From positions 1-32,912 of the forward strand of contig CAYPNT010000025.1 of assembly GCA_964412235.1 (NCBI GenBank): 32,912 nt of DNA, given 5' to 3'. The notes under the pieces are model-generated. The model did not search any database. It worked only from the letters and a program-made list of their open reading frames with translations, and was not told the origin of the DNA. The stretch's first letter is position 1; every line of letters begins with the position of its first letter. A program made the position numbers and the translations under genes. This DNA comes from JAYZQT01 sp964412235. GTDB taxonomy: Bacteria > Pseudomonadota > Alphaproteobacteria > MPNO01 > UBA830. Below, in pieces: positions 14,622 to 23,170 of this stretch.

Positions 14622-16003
14622 GTAATACCCCTCCATATTTTATAAACCCAACCATTCTCAGAGAATACGATATACGCGGCATAATCGGTGAGAATCTGTC
14701 CGAGAGAGATGCTTATGCTATCGGACGTTCGTTCGGGACCGTATTGGCACAGGAGGGCGGAACGACGGCCTGTGTAGGATATGACGGCCGCTTGAGCTCT
14801 CGATTGCTGGAAGAAGCAGTTGTGCAAGGCCTGAACGATAGTGGAATAAATGCTGCTTGTGTAGGTTTAGGGCCGACGCCTATGTTGTATTACGCGGTGA
14901 CAGTTTTGAATGCAGCTGGTGGAATTATGATTTCGGGTTCCCATAATCCGCCAGAATATAACGGTTTTAAGATCATGCTCGGGCTTGATTCCTTCTATGG
15001 TGAGGACATTCGGAGGTTGGGAAAGATTGCTGCGACGGGTGTTTTCACAAAGGGTAGGGGTGTTAATCACACAGAGCTTGTTCTCGATGACTACGTCAAG
15101 CGGATTTCTCAGGATTTTTCTAAAGGAAAAAATCTTAGAATCGCGTGGGATTCTGGTAACGGGTCTGCAGGTGAAGCGATGGTTCGTTTAACCAAACGTT
15201 TGGATGGCGAACATATTTTGCTAAACGAAACTATAGATGGCACCTTTCCCGCTCATCACCCGGATCCCACGGTTCCGGAAAACATGGCTCAACTTCGTGC
15301 AGCAGTTCTCGAAAATGGATGTGATCTGGGAATTGCATTTGACGGTGATGGAGACCGCATAGGGGTAATCGATGACGAGGGTGAAATGCTTTGGGGGGAC
15401 CAATTAATGGTCGTTTGGGCAACCGATGTTTTAGAGAAAAACCCTGGTGCCACCATTATTGCCGACGTAAAAGCAAGCCAGGTATTGTTTGATGAGATAG
15501 CGCGATTAGGTGGAAATCCAATGATGTGGCGGACCGGACACTCTCTTATCAAAGCGCGAATGGGAGAAACGGGGGCTCTCTTGGCTGGCGAGATGAGCGG
15601 ACATATCTTCTTTGCTGATCGGTATTTTGGTTATGATGATGCGTTATATGCAGCAGTGCGTTTATTATCCTGCTTGGGCCAACGCAAGGAAAGTCTTTCT
15701 GCTATAAGGCGAAGCTTACCGCAGTTGATTAATACACCCGAGTTGCGGTTCATCTGTTCCGAAGAACGAAAATTTCAAATTGTTGATGAAGTGCGTGATA
15801 GATTGTCCGCGTTAGGCGCTAATATTTCAGAGATTGATGGCGTGAGGGTTGTTACCGATGATGGGTGGTGGTTGCTTCGGCCTTCTAACACACAAAATGC
15901 GCTTGTTGCTCGCTGTGAAGCGGCCACTTCGGAGGGACTAAAACGCCTTACCGACACTTTAGTTTCGCAATTAAAATTGAGCGGCATTGATCCTCCCATG
16001 TAA
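14618..16003 (+). CDS. Phosphomannomutase/phosphoglucomutase
   Basis: An alpha-D-phosphohexomutase of 461 residues that interconverts hexose 6- and 1-phosphates, supplying glucose 1-phosphate to GalU and possibly mannose 1-phosphate. It has the phosphoserine loop ISGSHNPPEYNGFK (Ser108), the metal loop DGDGDR at 242-247, the sugar-specificity loop GEMSGHIFFADRYFGYDDA, and the phosphate-binding RPSNTQNALVARCEA near residue 420. The GEMSGH form is typical of the AlgC/ManB bifunctional group. The gene begins with an ATGA overlap on ugd, completing a galU-ugd-pgm operon. Mannose versus glucose preference cannot be read from sequence. Downstream, 16004-16201 is AT-rich and holds no gene. Confidence 0.94.
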   Translation: MSNTPPYFINPTILREYDIRGIIGENLSERDAYAIGRSFGTVLAQEGGTTACVGYDGRLSSRLLEEAVVQGLNDSGINAACVGLGPTPMLYYAVTVLNAAGGIMISGSHNPPEYNGFKIMLGLDSFYGEDIRRLGKIAATGVFTKGRGVNHTELVLDDYVKRISQDFSKGKNLRIAWDSGNGSAGEAMVRLTKRLDGEHILLNETIDGTFPAHHPDPTVPENMAQLRAAVLENGCDLGIAFDGDGDRIGVIDDEGEMLWGDQLMVVWATDVLEKNPGATIIADVKASQVLFDEIARLGGNPMMWRTGHSLIKARMGETGALLAGEMSGHIFFADRYFGYDDALYAAVRLLSCLGQRKESLSAIRRSLPQLINTPELRFICSEERKFQIVDEVRDRLSALGANISEIDGVRVVTDDGWWLLRPSNTQNALVARCEAATSEGLKRLTDTLVSQLKLSGIDPPM

Positions 16004-16201
16004 CGTGGCGGCTGCAGAATACTATTGAGGGGCGTTTTTCTTCACAAATTATTATTGCGTTAATTTTTTGGGGTCGCCGGCAGAGATTCGGAAAACTTAT
16101 AAAATCTACAAGGGGCCTACGTGGTGCCAGGTTTCTATATTTGAATTGATATTTTGTTTTTAATTTCTCTAAATTGAATCACGCATAATCAAATTTGTTT
16201 G

Positions 16202-17428
16202 TCATCGAGACTTTGCACCCATCCATACGACCATACAATCAATCTTCCGGCGCTTGAGCGCACGACAAGAATTATGAGCTGTTGATTTACTGCTTACAAT
16301 TAATCGAGCTTTAAATATCCTTAAACCACGCCGCGATTTGCTCCTTTGGCGCAAGATTCTATACTTTTGTCCTATAAGACTCGGTAGAACTTTCGCTGCT
16401 CTTTCAATAGCGCGGCGTGCTGGGGCATAACGATTATAAGCACCAACTTGCACCGCCCAACCACGGGTGTTTTTTGCTGCTCTTTTGATCGTATATCTTG
16501 GACGTTTCACGGCCTTGGCTCGTGATGTTAGTTGGGAGGCACGCTGGAACGGTTTTGGAGAGACATTTGTATGTTTCGTCCGAAACTTATGTGAAACTTT
16601 TCTTTCTGATACATTAAAAATACGTTGATTAGTGGTTAATGCTCTAAATCCCTTATCGAGTAACCGTTTCATATGTCTGTCGCGGGAACGTGGGGTTTTA
16701 CCGCCAAAAACTACCCCTATAACTCTATTTTGACCACGTCTAGCAGAAGCCACTAAATTAAATCCGGAAGCGCGAATATAACCGGTTTTTATACCATCCA
16801 TTCCTGCATAGCGCGACATTAACTTGTTATGCGTCCTGTAGGTTAATCCATTGTAAGTAAAGGATTTTTTGGAAAAATAATGATACATATCAGGATGACG
16901 ATTCAGTAATGCCCGTGCAAGAATTGCCATATCTTTCGCCGAACTTAGTTGGCCGCGGTTGGGTAAGCCCGAGGCATTTCTAAAAGTTGTATTTTTCATT
17001 CCCAGTGCCCTGGCTTGGCGTGTCATAACCCTAGCAAATTTGCGTTCGGTACCAGCAATCGATTCGGCAAGTACTGTTGCAATGTCATTTGCTGACTTGG
17101 TAGCAAGGGCTTTAATGGCATTTTCGACCGATATCGTTTCGCCGCGTCTTAGGCCCAGTCGTGAAGGTGATCGGCTCTCTGCAATACGCGAAACGGGGAG
17201 TTTTTGTCCAAGCCGTAGCAGCCTACTTTTTAACGCATCAAAGGTTATGAAAAGTGTCATTATTTTAGTGAGTGAGGCGGGGTAATTCTTTGTATTGGAA
17301 TTAACCGAATAGAGAACACGGCCTGTTTTTGCGTCTACAACAATAGAGGCATATTTAGCTTCCGCATCTAGCGAATTTGCCAACACTATAAATAGCGAAA
17401 AAATAAAAGCTACCGAGTACCGAAACAA
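16202..17428 (-). CDS. dacC: D-alanyl-D-alanine carboxypeptidase (PBP5/6 type) with C-terminal SPOR domain
   Basis: A periplasmic enzyme that trims the terminal D-Ala from peptidoglycan stem peptides. A signal peptide (about residues 1-24, ending DAEA) precedes the S11 peptidase domain with Ser52-xx-Lys55 (PASLTK), Ser112-x-Asn114 (SAN) and Lys214-Thr-Gly. After a basic Arg/Lys-rich linker comes a SPOR domain from about residue 325 (WAVQVGAYNRYAPARRAIE to CMVVWMG), which in the family binds denuded glycan strands at the division site. The start is a TTG at 17428, backed by GGGAG five bases upstream; a TTG at 17440 would add four residues. The gene lies divergent from clpS, with a 252-base AT-rich spacer between them. 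The symbol is by similarity. Confidence 0.93.
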   Translation of the reverse strand: MFRYSVAFIFSLFIVLANSLDAEAKYASIVVDAKTGRVLYSVNSNTKNYPASLTKIMTLFITFDALKSRLLRLGQKLPVSRIAESRSPSRLGLRRGETISVENAIKALATKSANDIATVLAESIAGTERKFARVMTRQARALGMKNTTFRNASGLPNRGQLSSAKDMAILARALLNRHPDMYHYFSKKSFTYNGLTYRTHNKLMSRYAGMDGIKTGYIRASGFNLVASARRGQNRVIGVVFGGKTPRSRDRHMKRLLDKGFRALTTNQRIFNVSERKVSHKFRTKHTNVSPKPFQRASQLTSRAKAVKRPRYTIKRAAKNTRGWAVQVGAYNRYAPARRAIERAAKVLPSLIGQKYRILRQRSKSRRGLRIFKARLIVSSKSTAHNSCRALKRRKIDCMVVWMGAKSR

Positions 17429-17575
17429 GTCAACTCCCAATCCGCGTATGTTTCAGCAGACTTGATAGTTTGAAAGCGCAAAGAATTTCAAAACAAGCAG
17501 TTGTTGGACCTTCTTTCCAGGGCTATTTTAGCAGCCGAGTTTTGATTGCACGCAATAATTTTGACCCTACTCAAT

Positions 17576-17589
17576 ACACGGATTCGTGT
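17576..17589. repeat. Perfect inverted repeat in the dac/clpS divergent spacer
   Basis: ACACGGATTCGTGT has five-base arms around GATT. It lies roughly midway in the spacer between the carboxypeptidase and clpS starts. There is no T tract after it on either strand, so an operator is more likely than a terminator, but chance occurrence is quite possible. Otherwise the spacer holds no gene and no strong promoter match that I could see. Confidence 0.25.
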
Positions 17590-17680
17590 CTAATATGAAC
17601 TAACGTGACGGTATGCTGTATAACCTGAACATATGGGTTAATCTTTGATTATCAACGGTTGAGCTTATATTATTAGATTT

Positions 17681-18076
17681 ATGAAAGAGTTTTTAATCCA
17701 ATATAGATATTTGTCCGTTTTGCTGGCCACAGTAGCTAACAATGGTGAAGGTATTACGGGTGGCAACGATCGAGACACGGGAAGAGATTCTGGGGTCGTC
17801 CTAGAAAGAAAACCGAAAACAAAAAAGCCGGCGATGTATAAGGTGATCATGCTAAATGATGATTACACCCCTATGGAATTTGTCGTACACGTGTTGGAAC
17901 GTTTCTTTAGTAAAAATGCACAAGAGGCAACTCAAATTATGATGCATGTTCATCAAAAAGGTGTAGGCGTTTGTGGTGTCTTCACTTATGAAGTGGCCGA
18001 AACTAAGGTCCAGCAGGTCATGGACCTTGCTAGGCATCATCAACACCCACTGCAATGCACCCTTGAAAAGGCTTGA
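17681..18076 (+). CDS. clpS: ATP-dependent Clp protease adaptor ClpS
   Basis: ClpS delivers proteins with bulky N-terminal residues to ClpAP (N-end rule) and modulates ClpA. The conserved core is KPAMYKVIMLNDDYTPMEFV, with the NDD and TPMEFV elements that form the N-degron pocket, then VLERFFSKNAQEATQIMMHVHQ (split over several helices) and GVCGVFTYEVAETKVQQV. The ATG at 17681 gives 131 residues, including an N-terminal stretch of about 50 that is longer than usual (core about 80). No strong ribosome site lies before this ATG and no other ATG is available before the core, so the true start is uncertain. The stop is four bases before clpA. Confidence 0.93.
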   Translation: MKEFLIQYRYLSVLLATVANNGEGITGGNDRDTGRDSGVVLERKPKTKKPAMYKVIMLNDDYTPMEFVVHVLERFFSKNAQEATQIMMHVHQKGVGVCGVFTYEVAETKVQQVMDLARHHQHPLQCTLEKA

Positions 18077-18080
18077 GCGA

Positions 18081-20417
18081 ATGCTTTCACGTGATCTTGA
18101 AAAAAGTCTGCACCGTGCTCTTGGATACGCTAGTGATCGTAGTCATGAATATGCGACGTTAGAGCACTTGTTATTTGCGCTTATAGAGGACCAGGATGCG
18201 ATATCGGTTCTTAACGCGTGTGGTGTGGCAATAGATAAGCTAGCCGAAGATTTAAAACGGTATTTAGACGACGAATTGTCTAATTTAGTTGTAGAAGGAG
18301 ACGATGAACCTAAGCCTACGGCAAGTTTTCAGCGGGTGGTTCAAAGAGCCGCTATTCATGTTCAGTCGTCGGGGAGACAAGAGGTTACTGGCGCAAATGT
18401 CCTTGTAGCAATGTTTTCTGAGCGTGAAAGCCACGCTATATACTTTCTACAAGAACAGGATATGTCGCGTTTCGATGCTGTAAATTATATCAGTCACGGG
18501 ATAGCCAAAGTACCTGGCCGATCAGACGAAAGGTCGGTACAGGGGTCTAATGGAGATGGTACTGATGATAGCACGAAACCGTCTGGTGAGGCTTTAGAAA
18601 CCTATTGTGTGAACCTTATTACGAGGGCGGCTGATGGAAAGATAGACCCATTGATCGGAAGAGAGGCAGAGATAGAACGGACCATCCAAGTTTTGTGTCG
18701 CCGGACAAAAAATAATCCACTCTATGTAGGTGATTCTGGCGTGGGCAAAACAGCAATTGCTGAGGGTTTGGCTAAGCGGATCCATGACGAAGAGGTTCCA
18801 GACGTCTTAAAAGGGGCAACGATATTTGCGTTGGATATGGGGGCACTTCTTGCAGGTACACGTTATCGCGGTGATTTTGAAGAGCGTCTCAAAGCGGTTG
18901 TAGCTGAATTGGAAAAGCATGAGGATGCGGTTCTGTTCATCGACGAAATACACACTGTAATTGGTGCGGGTGCGACAAGTGGTGGTTCGATGGATGCGTC
19001 AAATCTTCTGAAACCAGCGCTTCAAGGAGGTTCTCTAAAATGTATCGGTTCGACTACCTACAAAGAGTATCGTTCCTATTTTGAGAAGGATCGAGCCTTG
19101 GCTCGGCGTTTCCAAAAGATAGATGTGCCTGAGCCAAGTCTAGAAGACGCAGTAAAGATACTGCGGGGACTTAAACCCTATTACGAAAAACATCACAGGG
19201 TTCGATATACGGCTGCGGCTATCCGTATGGCTGTAGAGCTAGCATCAAAATATATAAATGATCGCAAGTTACCTGACAAAGCTATTGATGTGATTGATGA
19301 GGTGGGTGCAGCCCAAAAACTTATTCCGGAAAGTCGGCGGAAAAAGCTAATTACTGTGAAAGACGTAGAGGTGGTAGTAGCAAAGATTGCACGGATACCT
19401 CCCAAGAGTGTTTCGCGCTCAGATAAGGATTCTTTGCAAAATCTCGCACGTGATCTCAAGACCGTTGTATTTGGACAAGATCGCGCGATTGAAGCGTTGG
19501 CGTCCTCCATTAAATTGGCACGGGCTGGATTGCGCGAACCCGACAAACCCATTGGTTCATATCTTTTTTCCGGACCAACGGGAGTGGGAAAGACAGAGGT
19601 GGCCCGACAACTCGCAATTACCATGGGCATTGAGCTGACGCGTTTCGATATGTCGGAATATATGGAACGCCATTCCGTCTCTCGTCTTATCGGTGCTCCT
19701 CCCGGCTATGTAGGGTTTGATCAAGGAGGGTTGTTAACTGATGCTATTGATCAAAACCCGCACTCTGTTCTTCTGTTGGATGAAATTGAAAAAGCACACC
19801 CCGATGTGTTCAACATTCTTTTGCAGATAATGGATCACGGCCGCCTCACCGATCACAATGGCAAAAGCGTGGATTTTCGAAATGTGATTCTTATTATGAC
19901 CACAAATGCCGGTGCGGCTGATATGGCAAAACCCGCTATTGGGTTTGAACGCACTGTGCGTGTTGGCGAAGATGAAGAGGCAATAAAGCGGATGTTTACG
20001 CCAGAGTTTCGTAATCGGTTAGACTCGATTATTCCATTTTCTAGTCTGCCAAAAGAAGTTGTCCTTCTTGTTGTGGACAAATTTATTATGCAGTTAGAAG
20101 CGCAATTAGAAGATCGCAACGTTACTTTCGAGTTAACTGGTGGTGCGCGGAATTGGCTGTGTCAAAAGGGATATGATGAAGCTTACGGAGCCAGACCATT
20201 AGCCAGGGTCATTCAAGAAAATATTAAAAAACCCCTTGCCGATGAAATTTTGTTTGGAAAGTTGGCAAAGGGAGGAGTTGTTCAGCTTGATGTTAGCAAA
20301 GACGAGGACAAACTTGTCTTCGTAATCCAGTCTGCCCCCCCAAAGGGCGCTCAAGCGAAGGACCCGGATAGTGATATCGGCCCCGGCGACGGCCGAATGG
20401 AAGAATTGGTAGAGTAA
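18081..20417 (+). CDS. clpA: ATP-dependent Clp protease ATP-binding subunit ClpA
   Basis: ClpA is the AAA+ unfoldase that threads substrates into ClpP. The 778-residue protein has the N-terminal repeat domain that docks ClpS (LSRDLEKSLHRALGYA, then EYATLEHLLFALIED), a first AAA+ module with Walker A GDSGVGKT at 217-224 and Walker B FIDEIH, and a second with GPTGVGKT at 498-505 and LLLDEIEKAHPDVF. There is no long middle coiled coil, which separates it from ClpB. Start ATG 18081 is chosen because homology begins at once; the frame is open upstream inside clpS only by chance. A stem-loop follows the stop. Confidence 0.97.
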   Translation: MLSRDLEKSLHRALGYASDRSHEYATLEHLLFALIEDQDAISVLNACGVAIDKLAEDLKRYLDDELSNLVVEGDDEPKPTASFQRVVQRAAIHVQSSGRQEVTGANVLVAMFSERESHAIYFLQEQDMSRFDAVNYISHGIAKVPGRSDERSVQGSNGDGTDDSTKPSGEALETYCVNLITRAADGKIDPLIGREAEIERTIQVLCRRTKNNPLYVGDSGVGKTAIAEGLAKRIHDEEVPDVLKGATIFALDMGALLAGTRYRGDFEERLKAVVAELEKHEDAVLFIDEIHTVIGAGATSGGSMDASNLLKPALQGGSLKCIGSTTYKEYRSYFEKDRALARRFQKIDVPEPSLEDAVKILRGLKPYYEKHHRVRYTAAAIRMAVELASKYINDRKLPDKAIDVIDEVGAAQKLIPESRRKKLITVKDVEVVVAKIARIPPKSVSRSDKDSLQNLARDLKTVVFGQDRAIEALASSIKLARAGLREPDKPIGSYLFSGPTGVGKTEVARQLAITMGIELTRFDMSEYMERHSVSRLIGAPPGYVGFDQGGLLTDAIDQNPHSVLLLDEIEKAHPDVFNILLQIMDHGRLTDHNGKSVDFRNVILIMTTNAGAADMAKPAIGFERTVRVGEDEEAIKRMFTPEFRNRLDSIIPFSSLPKEVVLLVVDKFIMQLEAQLEDRNVTFELTGGARNWLCQKGYDEAYGARPLARVIQENIKKPLADEILFGKLAKGGVVQLDVSKDEDKLVFVIQSAPPKGAQAKDPDSDIGPGDGRMEELVE

Positions 20418-20446
20418 AAATTTTATCAGAGTGTCTACGTTGCTGG

Positions 20447-20472
20447 TAGAGCCTTCTGTTAGAGAGGCTCTA
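20447..20472 (+). terminator. Stem-loop after clpA
   Basis: TAGAGCC (20447-20453) and GGCTCTA (20466-20472) form a perfect seven-base stem with a 12-base loop, 29 bases after the clpA stop. The downstream sequence has only a distant short TTTT (20488-20491), so it may protect the 3' end or act with Rho rather than end transcription on its own. Confidence 0.4.
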
Positions 20473-20513
20473 GGCGGTGTCATGGGCTTTTAAAACATTC
20501 GTTAACTATGTGA

Positions 20514-21323
20514 TTATGCTCGTAAAACAAATTCCCTAATTGTTTTAATAGCTGCTTTTGATGATTCATTTAAAGGGTCGGATGTCACGAAGGTGTGCGG
20601 CTGCCCGTCGTATTTGTGAATTTCTACCCTGCCACCTTTTGTTGTGTATAAATCGGCAAACTTATCTTGCCAATAGTGGTTTACATTCGCGTCGTTTGTG
20701 CCTTGAATAATTAGCATGGGAGGGGTCACTTCTTCCTGGTCGCGTTCTAGGATAAGATATGGATTACCCGTTTCCATATCTCCTCTGGATCTAAAATAGG
20801 CATTGTGTGCTGCACAAAGCCTGTCGTTTCCACTATTCAGAGCCATTTCATAGCGGGCAAGTGGGTCCAATATAGGCCAACATGCTACAAAAAATTCTAT
20901 AGAAGGGGATATATTAGCCAACGCAGGGTCTGCGATTGTCCAATTTTCATCGCTAGGTCGAAGAGCAATTAAGCCAAGTTGCTGTGCTCCACTAGATGTA
21001 CCCAACCCACCTATTGACGACACCTGCAGGCCGAGTGTGTCTTTGTTAGCTCTAAACCATCTTATTCCATATGAAATATCTTCCACAGGCACAGGATATT
21101 GCGCTGCATCTGAAAGGCGAAAATCAAGGGAAAATACCCCTATACCGTTTCCAGCCAGGTCTTCATGAATGACAGCATTATTCAGTCGATCTCCAGAACC
21201 CCAAGCCCCACCATGAACATCTATGACCCAATTTGTTGGGCCTGATACTGTTGGGCGGTATATTCGTCCCAGTAACGAATGACCGTCAATGTTTCGATAG
21301 TTTATGTCTTCAATGTCATTCAT
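20514..21323 (-). CDS. Alpha/beta hydrolase, HSL-like esterase
   Basis: A 269-residue cytoplasmic hydrolase with no signal peptide. The oxyanion motif HGGAW is at residues 37-41, the nucleophile Ser110 in GTSSG (108-112), the acid Asp211 in QGTNDANV, and the base His243 in GQPHTF. This order and the HGG motif place it with the hormone-sensitive-lipase / carboxylesterase group (alpha/beta hydrolase fold-3). Substrate is unknown; small acyl esters, or kynurenine formamidase-type amides, would both fit. Its ATG overlaps the stop of the FemAB-like gene as ATGA, so the two are translationally coupled. It is the last gene of a three-gene unit starting with ridA. Confidence 0.85.
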   Translation of the reverse strand: MNDIEDINYRNIDGHSLLGRIYRPTVSGPTNWVIDVHGGAWGSGDRLNNAVIHEDLAGNGIGVFSLDFRLSDAAQYPVPVEDISYGIRWFRANKDTLGLQVSSIGGLGTSSGAQQLGLIALRPSDENWTIADPALANISPSIEFFVACWPILDPLARYEMALNSGNDRLCAAHNAYFRSRGDMETGNPYLILERDQEEVTPPMLIIQGTNDANVNHYWQDKFADLYTTKGGRVEIHKYDGQPHTFVTSDPLNESSKAAIKTIREFVLRA

Positions 21324-22483
21324 GAGTTTGTTCCCTCATGTTTGAATGGTGAGAGTTTGCCAAGTAATGTCATCTCCGCGTTTACGCCATGTCGCTCTTG
21401 TTGGAGATATTTTTCAACCGCGTTTCTAAAACCTTGGTCTCTTATCCAATGAACACTATAGGTTGGGTGAGGCAAATAACCGCGACTGATTTTGTGGGGA
21501 CCCTGGGCTCCCGCTTCCACTCTCGCCAACCGATTTTCGATTGCGAATTCTATACTTCTATAGAAACAAGCCTCGAAATAAAGCATATTAAATCGTTCTA
21601 TGCATCCCCAATTGCGACCCCATAACGTATCCGGTCCACGAAGGTTTAGTGCGCCTGCAACAGCTTTGCCACCCTGTGTCGCTCTCACCAAAACCACGTT
21701 TTTGGGCATTCGTTCATGAAGAAGCTGAAAGAATGCATTGTTTAGATACGCATGAGCCCACTTACGATCTACTGTGTTTATATAAAATTGATAAAATTCG
21801 TCCATGTGATGCGATTGAAGCGTGTCGTCGGTAAGGATTTCTATTTTTACCTCTTTGTTGGCTGCTATACGTTCTTTTCGGATCATTTTTCGCTTACGCG
21901 AATTTAGGGTTTCCATAAAATCATCGAACGTTTTATATCCATTGTTGTGCCAGTGGAATTGTTGGCCTTGCCTCTGAAGAAGGCCTTTTTTCCCTAAAGC
22001 AATCCACTCTTCTTTGGTTGGAAACGTAACATGAAGGGAAGAAACACCATGCTGCTTACTTAATTCTAACAGGCCCGCCGTCAGCATTGCTTGTGTCCGT
22101 TCTACATCTTCACCGTCACTCACAAGAAGGCGGGGCCCAGTTACGGGCGAAAACGGGACGGATACCTGTAACTTCGGATAGTATTTTCCGCCCGCCCGTT
22201 CAAATGCATCTGCCCACCCCCAGTCAAACACATATTCCCCATGCGAATGATTTTTTAGATAACAGGGTACACAGCCAGCTAGGCCCTTTTCAGTTTCGAT
22301 GAGAATGTGTTGGGGTAACCACCCTGTTTCATTACATACGGCCCCAGAGTCTTCTAAGCATTTAAGAAACGTATATGATACAAATGGGTTTTGATTACCG
22401 GCACATGAATCCCATTGGGTCTGTGACACTTCAGCTAGTGATGAAATGACTTTGAATGATATAGCGTCTGCCCCGTCCGGCAT
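21320..22483 (-). CDS. FemAB-like acyltransferase family protein (GNAT fold, COG3146/DUF482 type)
   Basis: A 387-residue protein of the family once called peptidogalycan biosynthesis protein. Visible landmarks are NPFVSYTFLKCLEDSG near the N terminus, a central GNAT-like region with VFDWGWADAFERAGGKYYPK and PFSPVTGPRLL, then RKMIRKERIAANKEVKIEIL, and a second half with YQFYINTVDRKW, LRGPDTLWGRNWGC and the segment VEAGAQGPHKISRGYLPHPT. FemAB-type enzymes add amino acids from aminoacyl-tRNA to peptidoglycan, but this branch has no settled function to my knowledge. It lies two bases after ridA and overlaps the esterase start by four bases. Confidence 0.88.
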   Translation of the reverse strand: MPDGADAISFKVISSLAEVSQTQWDSCAGNQNPFVSYTFLKCLEDSGAVCNETGWLPQHILIETEKGLAGCVPCYLKNHSHGEYVFDWGWADAFERAGGKYYPKLQVSVPFSPVTGPRLLVSDGEDVERTQAMLTAGLLELSKQHGVSSLHVTFPTKEEWIALGKKGLLQRQGQQFHWHNNGYKTFDDFMETLNSRKRKMIRKERIAANKEVKIEILTDDTLQSHHMDEFYQFYINTVDRKWAHAYLNNAFFQLLHERMPKNVVLVRATQGGKAVAGALNLRGPDTLWGRNWGCIERFNMLYFEACFYRSIEFAIENRLARVEAGAQGPHKISRGYLPHPTYSVHWIRDQGFRNAVEKYLQQERHGVNAEMTLLGKLSPFKHEGTNS

Positions 22484-22485
22484 TT

Positions 22486-22950
22486 TCAGATAATCTCAAA
22501 GATAGCGTCAACTTCGACAGCTGCTCCCCCAGGGAGCGAAGATACTGCCACAGCAAAACGTGCATGCTGGCCAGCATCTTGGCCCATTATTTCCACAATG
22601 AAATCGGAAACACCGTTAATTACCGCTGGCGCGTCAACGAAGTCTGATGGTGCATTTACAAATCCTCCAAGCTTAATAGCTTTAGTGTGATCTATATCAT
22701 TTCCAACGGCGTCTACAAGTTGAGCCAGTATATTCAGGCCGCAAAGGCGAGCAGCTAAATACCCCTCTTCTATACTGAGATCCCCGCCAACTTTACCCAA
22801 TATGGATTGTTCGTTAGTAACGGAGATCTGACCTGCTATGTAGATTTGGTTTTGCGAACGTCGGTAAGGGACATAATTTGCGGATGGCGTTGGGGGATTA
22901 GGCAGTATAATTCCAAGCTTTTTAAGTCGTTTCTCTACTCCATCATCCAT
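22486..22950 (-). CDS. RidA family protein (YjgF-like)
   Basis: A 154-residue member of the RidA/YjgF family, whose archetype hydrolyses reactive enamine/imine intermediates from PLP enzymes. It shows IYIAGQISVTNEQS, GYLAARLCGLNILAQL and a C-terminal ARFAVAVSSLPGGAAVEVDA, where the Arg corresponds to the residue that binds the substrate carboxylate in active members. It is longer than RidA itself (about 128) and fits the YjgF-like paralogue group of alphaproteobacteria, so deaminase activity is not assured. ATG 22950 is chosen because GGAG lies seven bases upstream; ATG 22956 is too close to that site. It heads the unit with the FemAB-like and esterase genes. Confidence 0.9.
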   Translation of the reverse strand: MDDGVEKRLKKLGIILPNPPTPSANYVPYRRSQNQIYIAGQISVTNEQSILGKVGGDLSIEEGYLAARLCGLNILAQLVDAVGNDIDHTKAIKLGGFVNAPSDFVDAPAVINGVSDFIVEIMGQDAGQHARFAVAVSSLPGGAAVEVDAIFEII

Positions 22951-23022
22951 TCTCATTCTCCAAAGTCATCCATGCACCCTAAACGTCGGATCAGCACTGA
23001 TCTAGACTATAAGTGGCCTTTT

Positions 23023-23067
23023 TAAATTTCTGTGTTTAACAAGAAATTTATATGTTTTATTCTTGTT
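23023..23067. repeat. Two overlapping, mutually exclusive inverted repeats
   Basis: TAAATTTCT (23023-23031) is the perfect reverse complement of AGAAATTTA (23042-23050). AACAAGAA (23038-23045) is the perfect reverse complement of TTCTTGTT (23060-23067). The shared bases 23042-23045 mean only one stem could form at a time. They lie in the divergent spacer between ridA and NDUFA12, about 104-148 bases upstream of the latter. A regulator site or an attenuator-like leader are options; the region is AT-rich, so chance is a real alternative. Confidence 0.4.
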
Positions 23068-23170
23068 TTGGATTGATCCCAATGCTGGACGAAGCGAAAC
23101 GAGTTTGTCATAGTCTGCGCTTAATTTCGTAGTTTCTGATAATAACACCGTACAAAATGCAAAAACTATC

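Noticed and set aside
17645..17655. TTGAT-T-ATCAA palindrome before clpS, resembling half-sites of FNR-type regulators
   Set aside because: FNR/Anr sites have TTGAT and ATCAA separated by four bases; here the spacer is one base, so the match is not valid.
17973..18080. Upstream extension of clpA through the clpS gene
   Set aside because: The frame is open by chance; ClpA homology starts exactly at ATG 18081, four bases after the clpS stop.
19193..19630. 145-codon minus-strand frame inside clpA
   Set aside because: Mirror of the AAA+ coding sequence, Ser/Arg-rich with no domain; a shadow.
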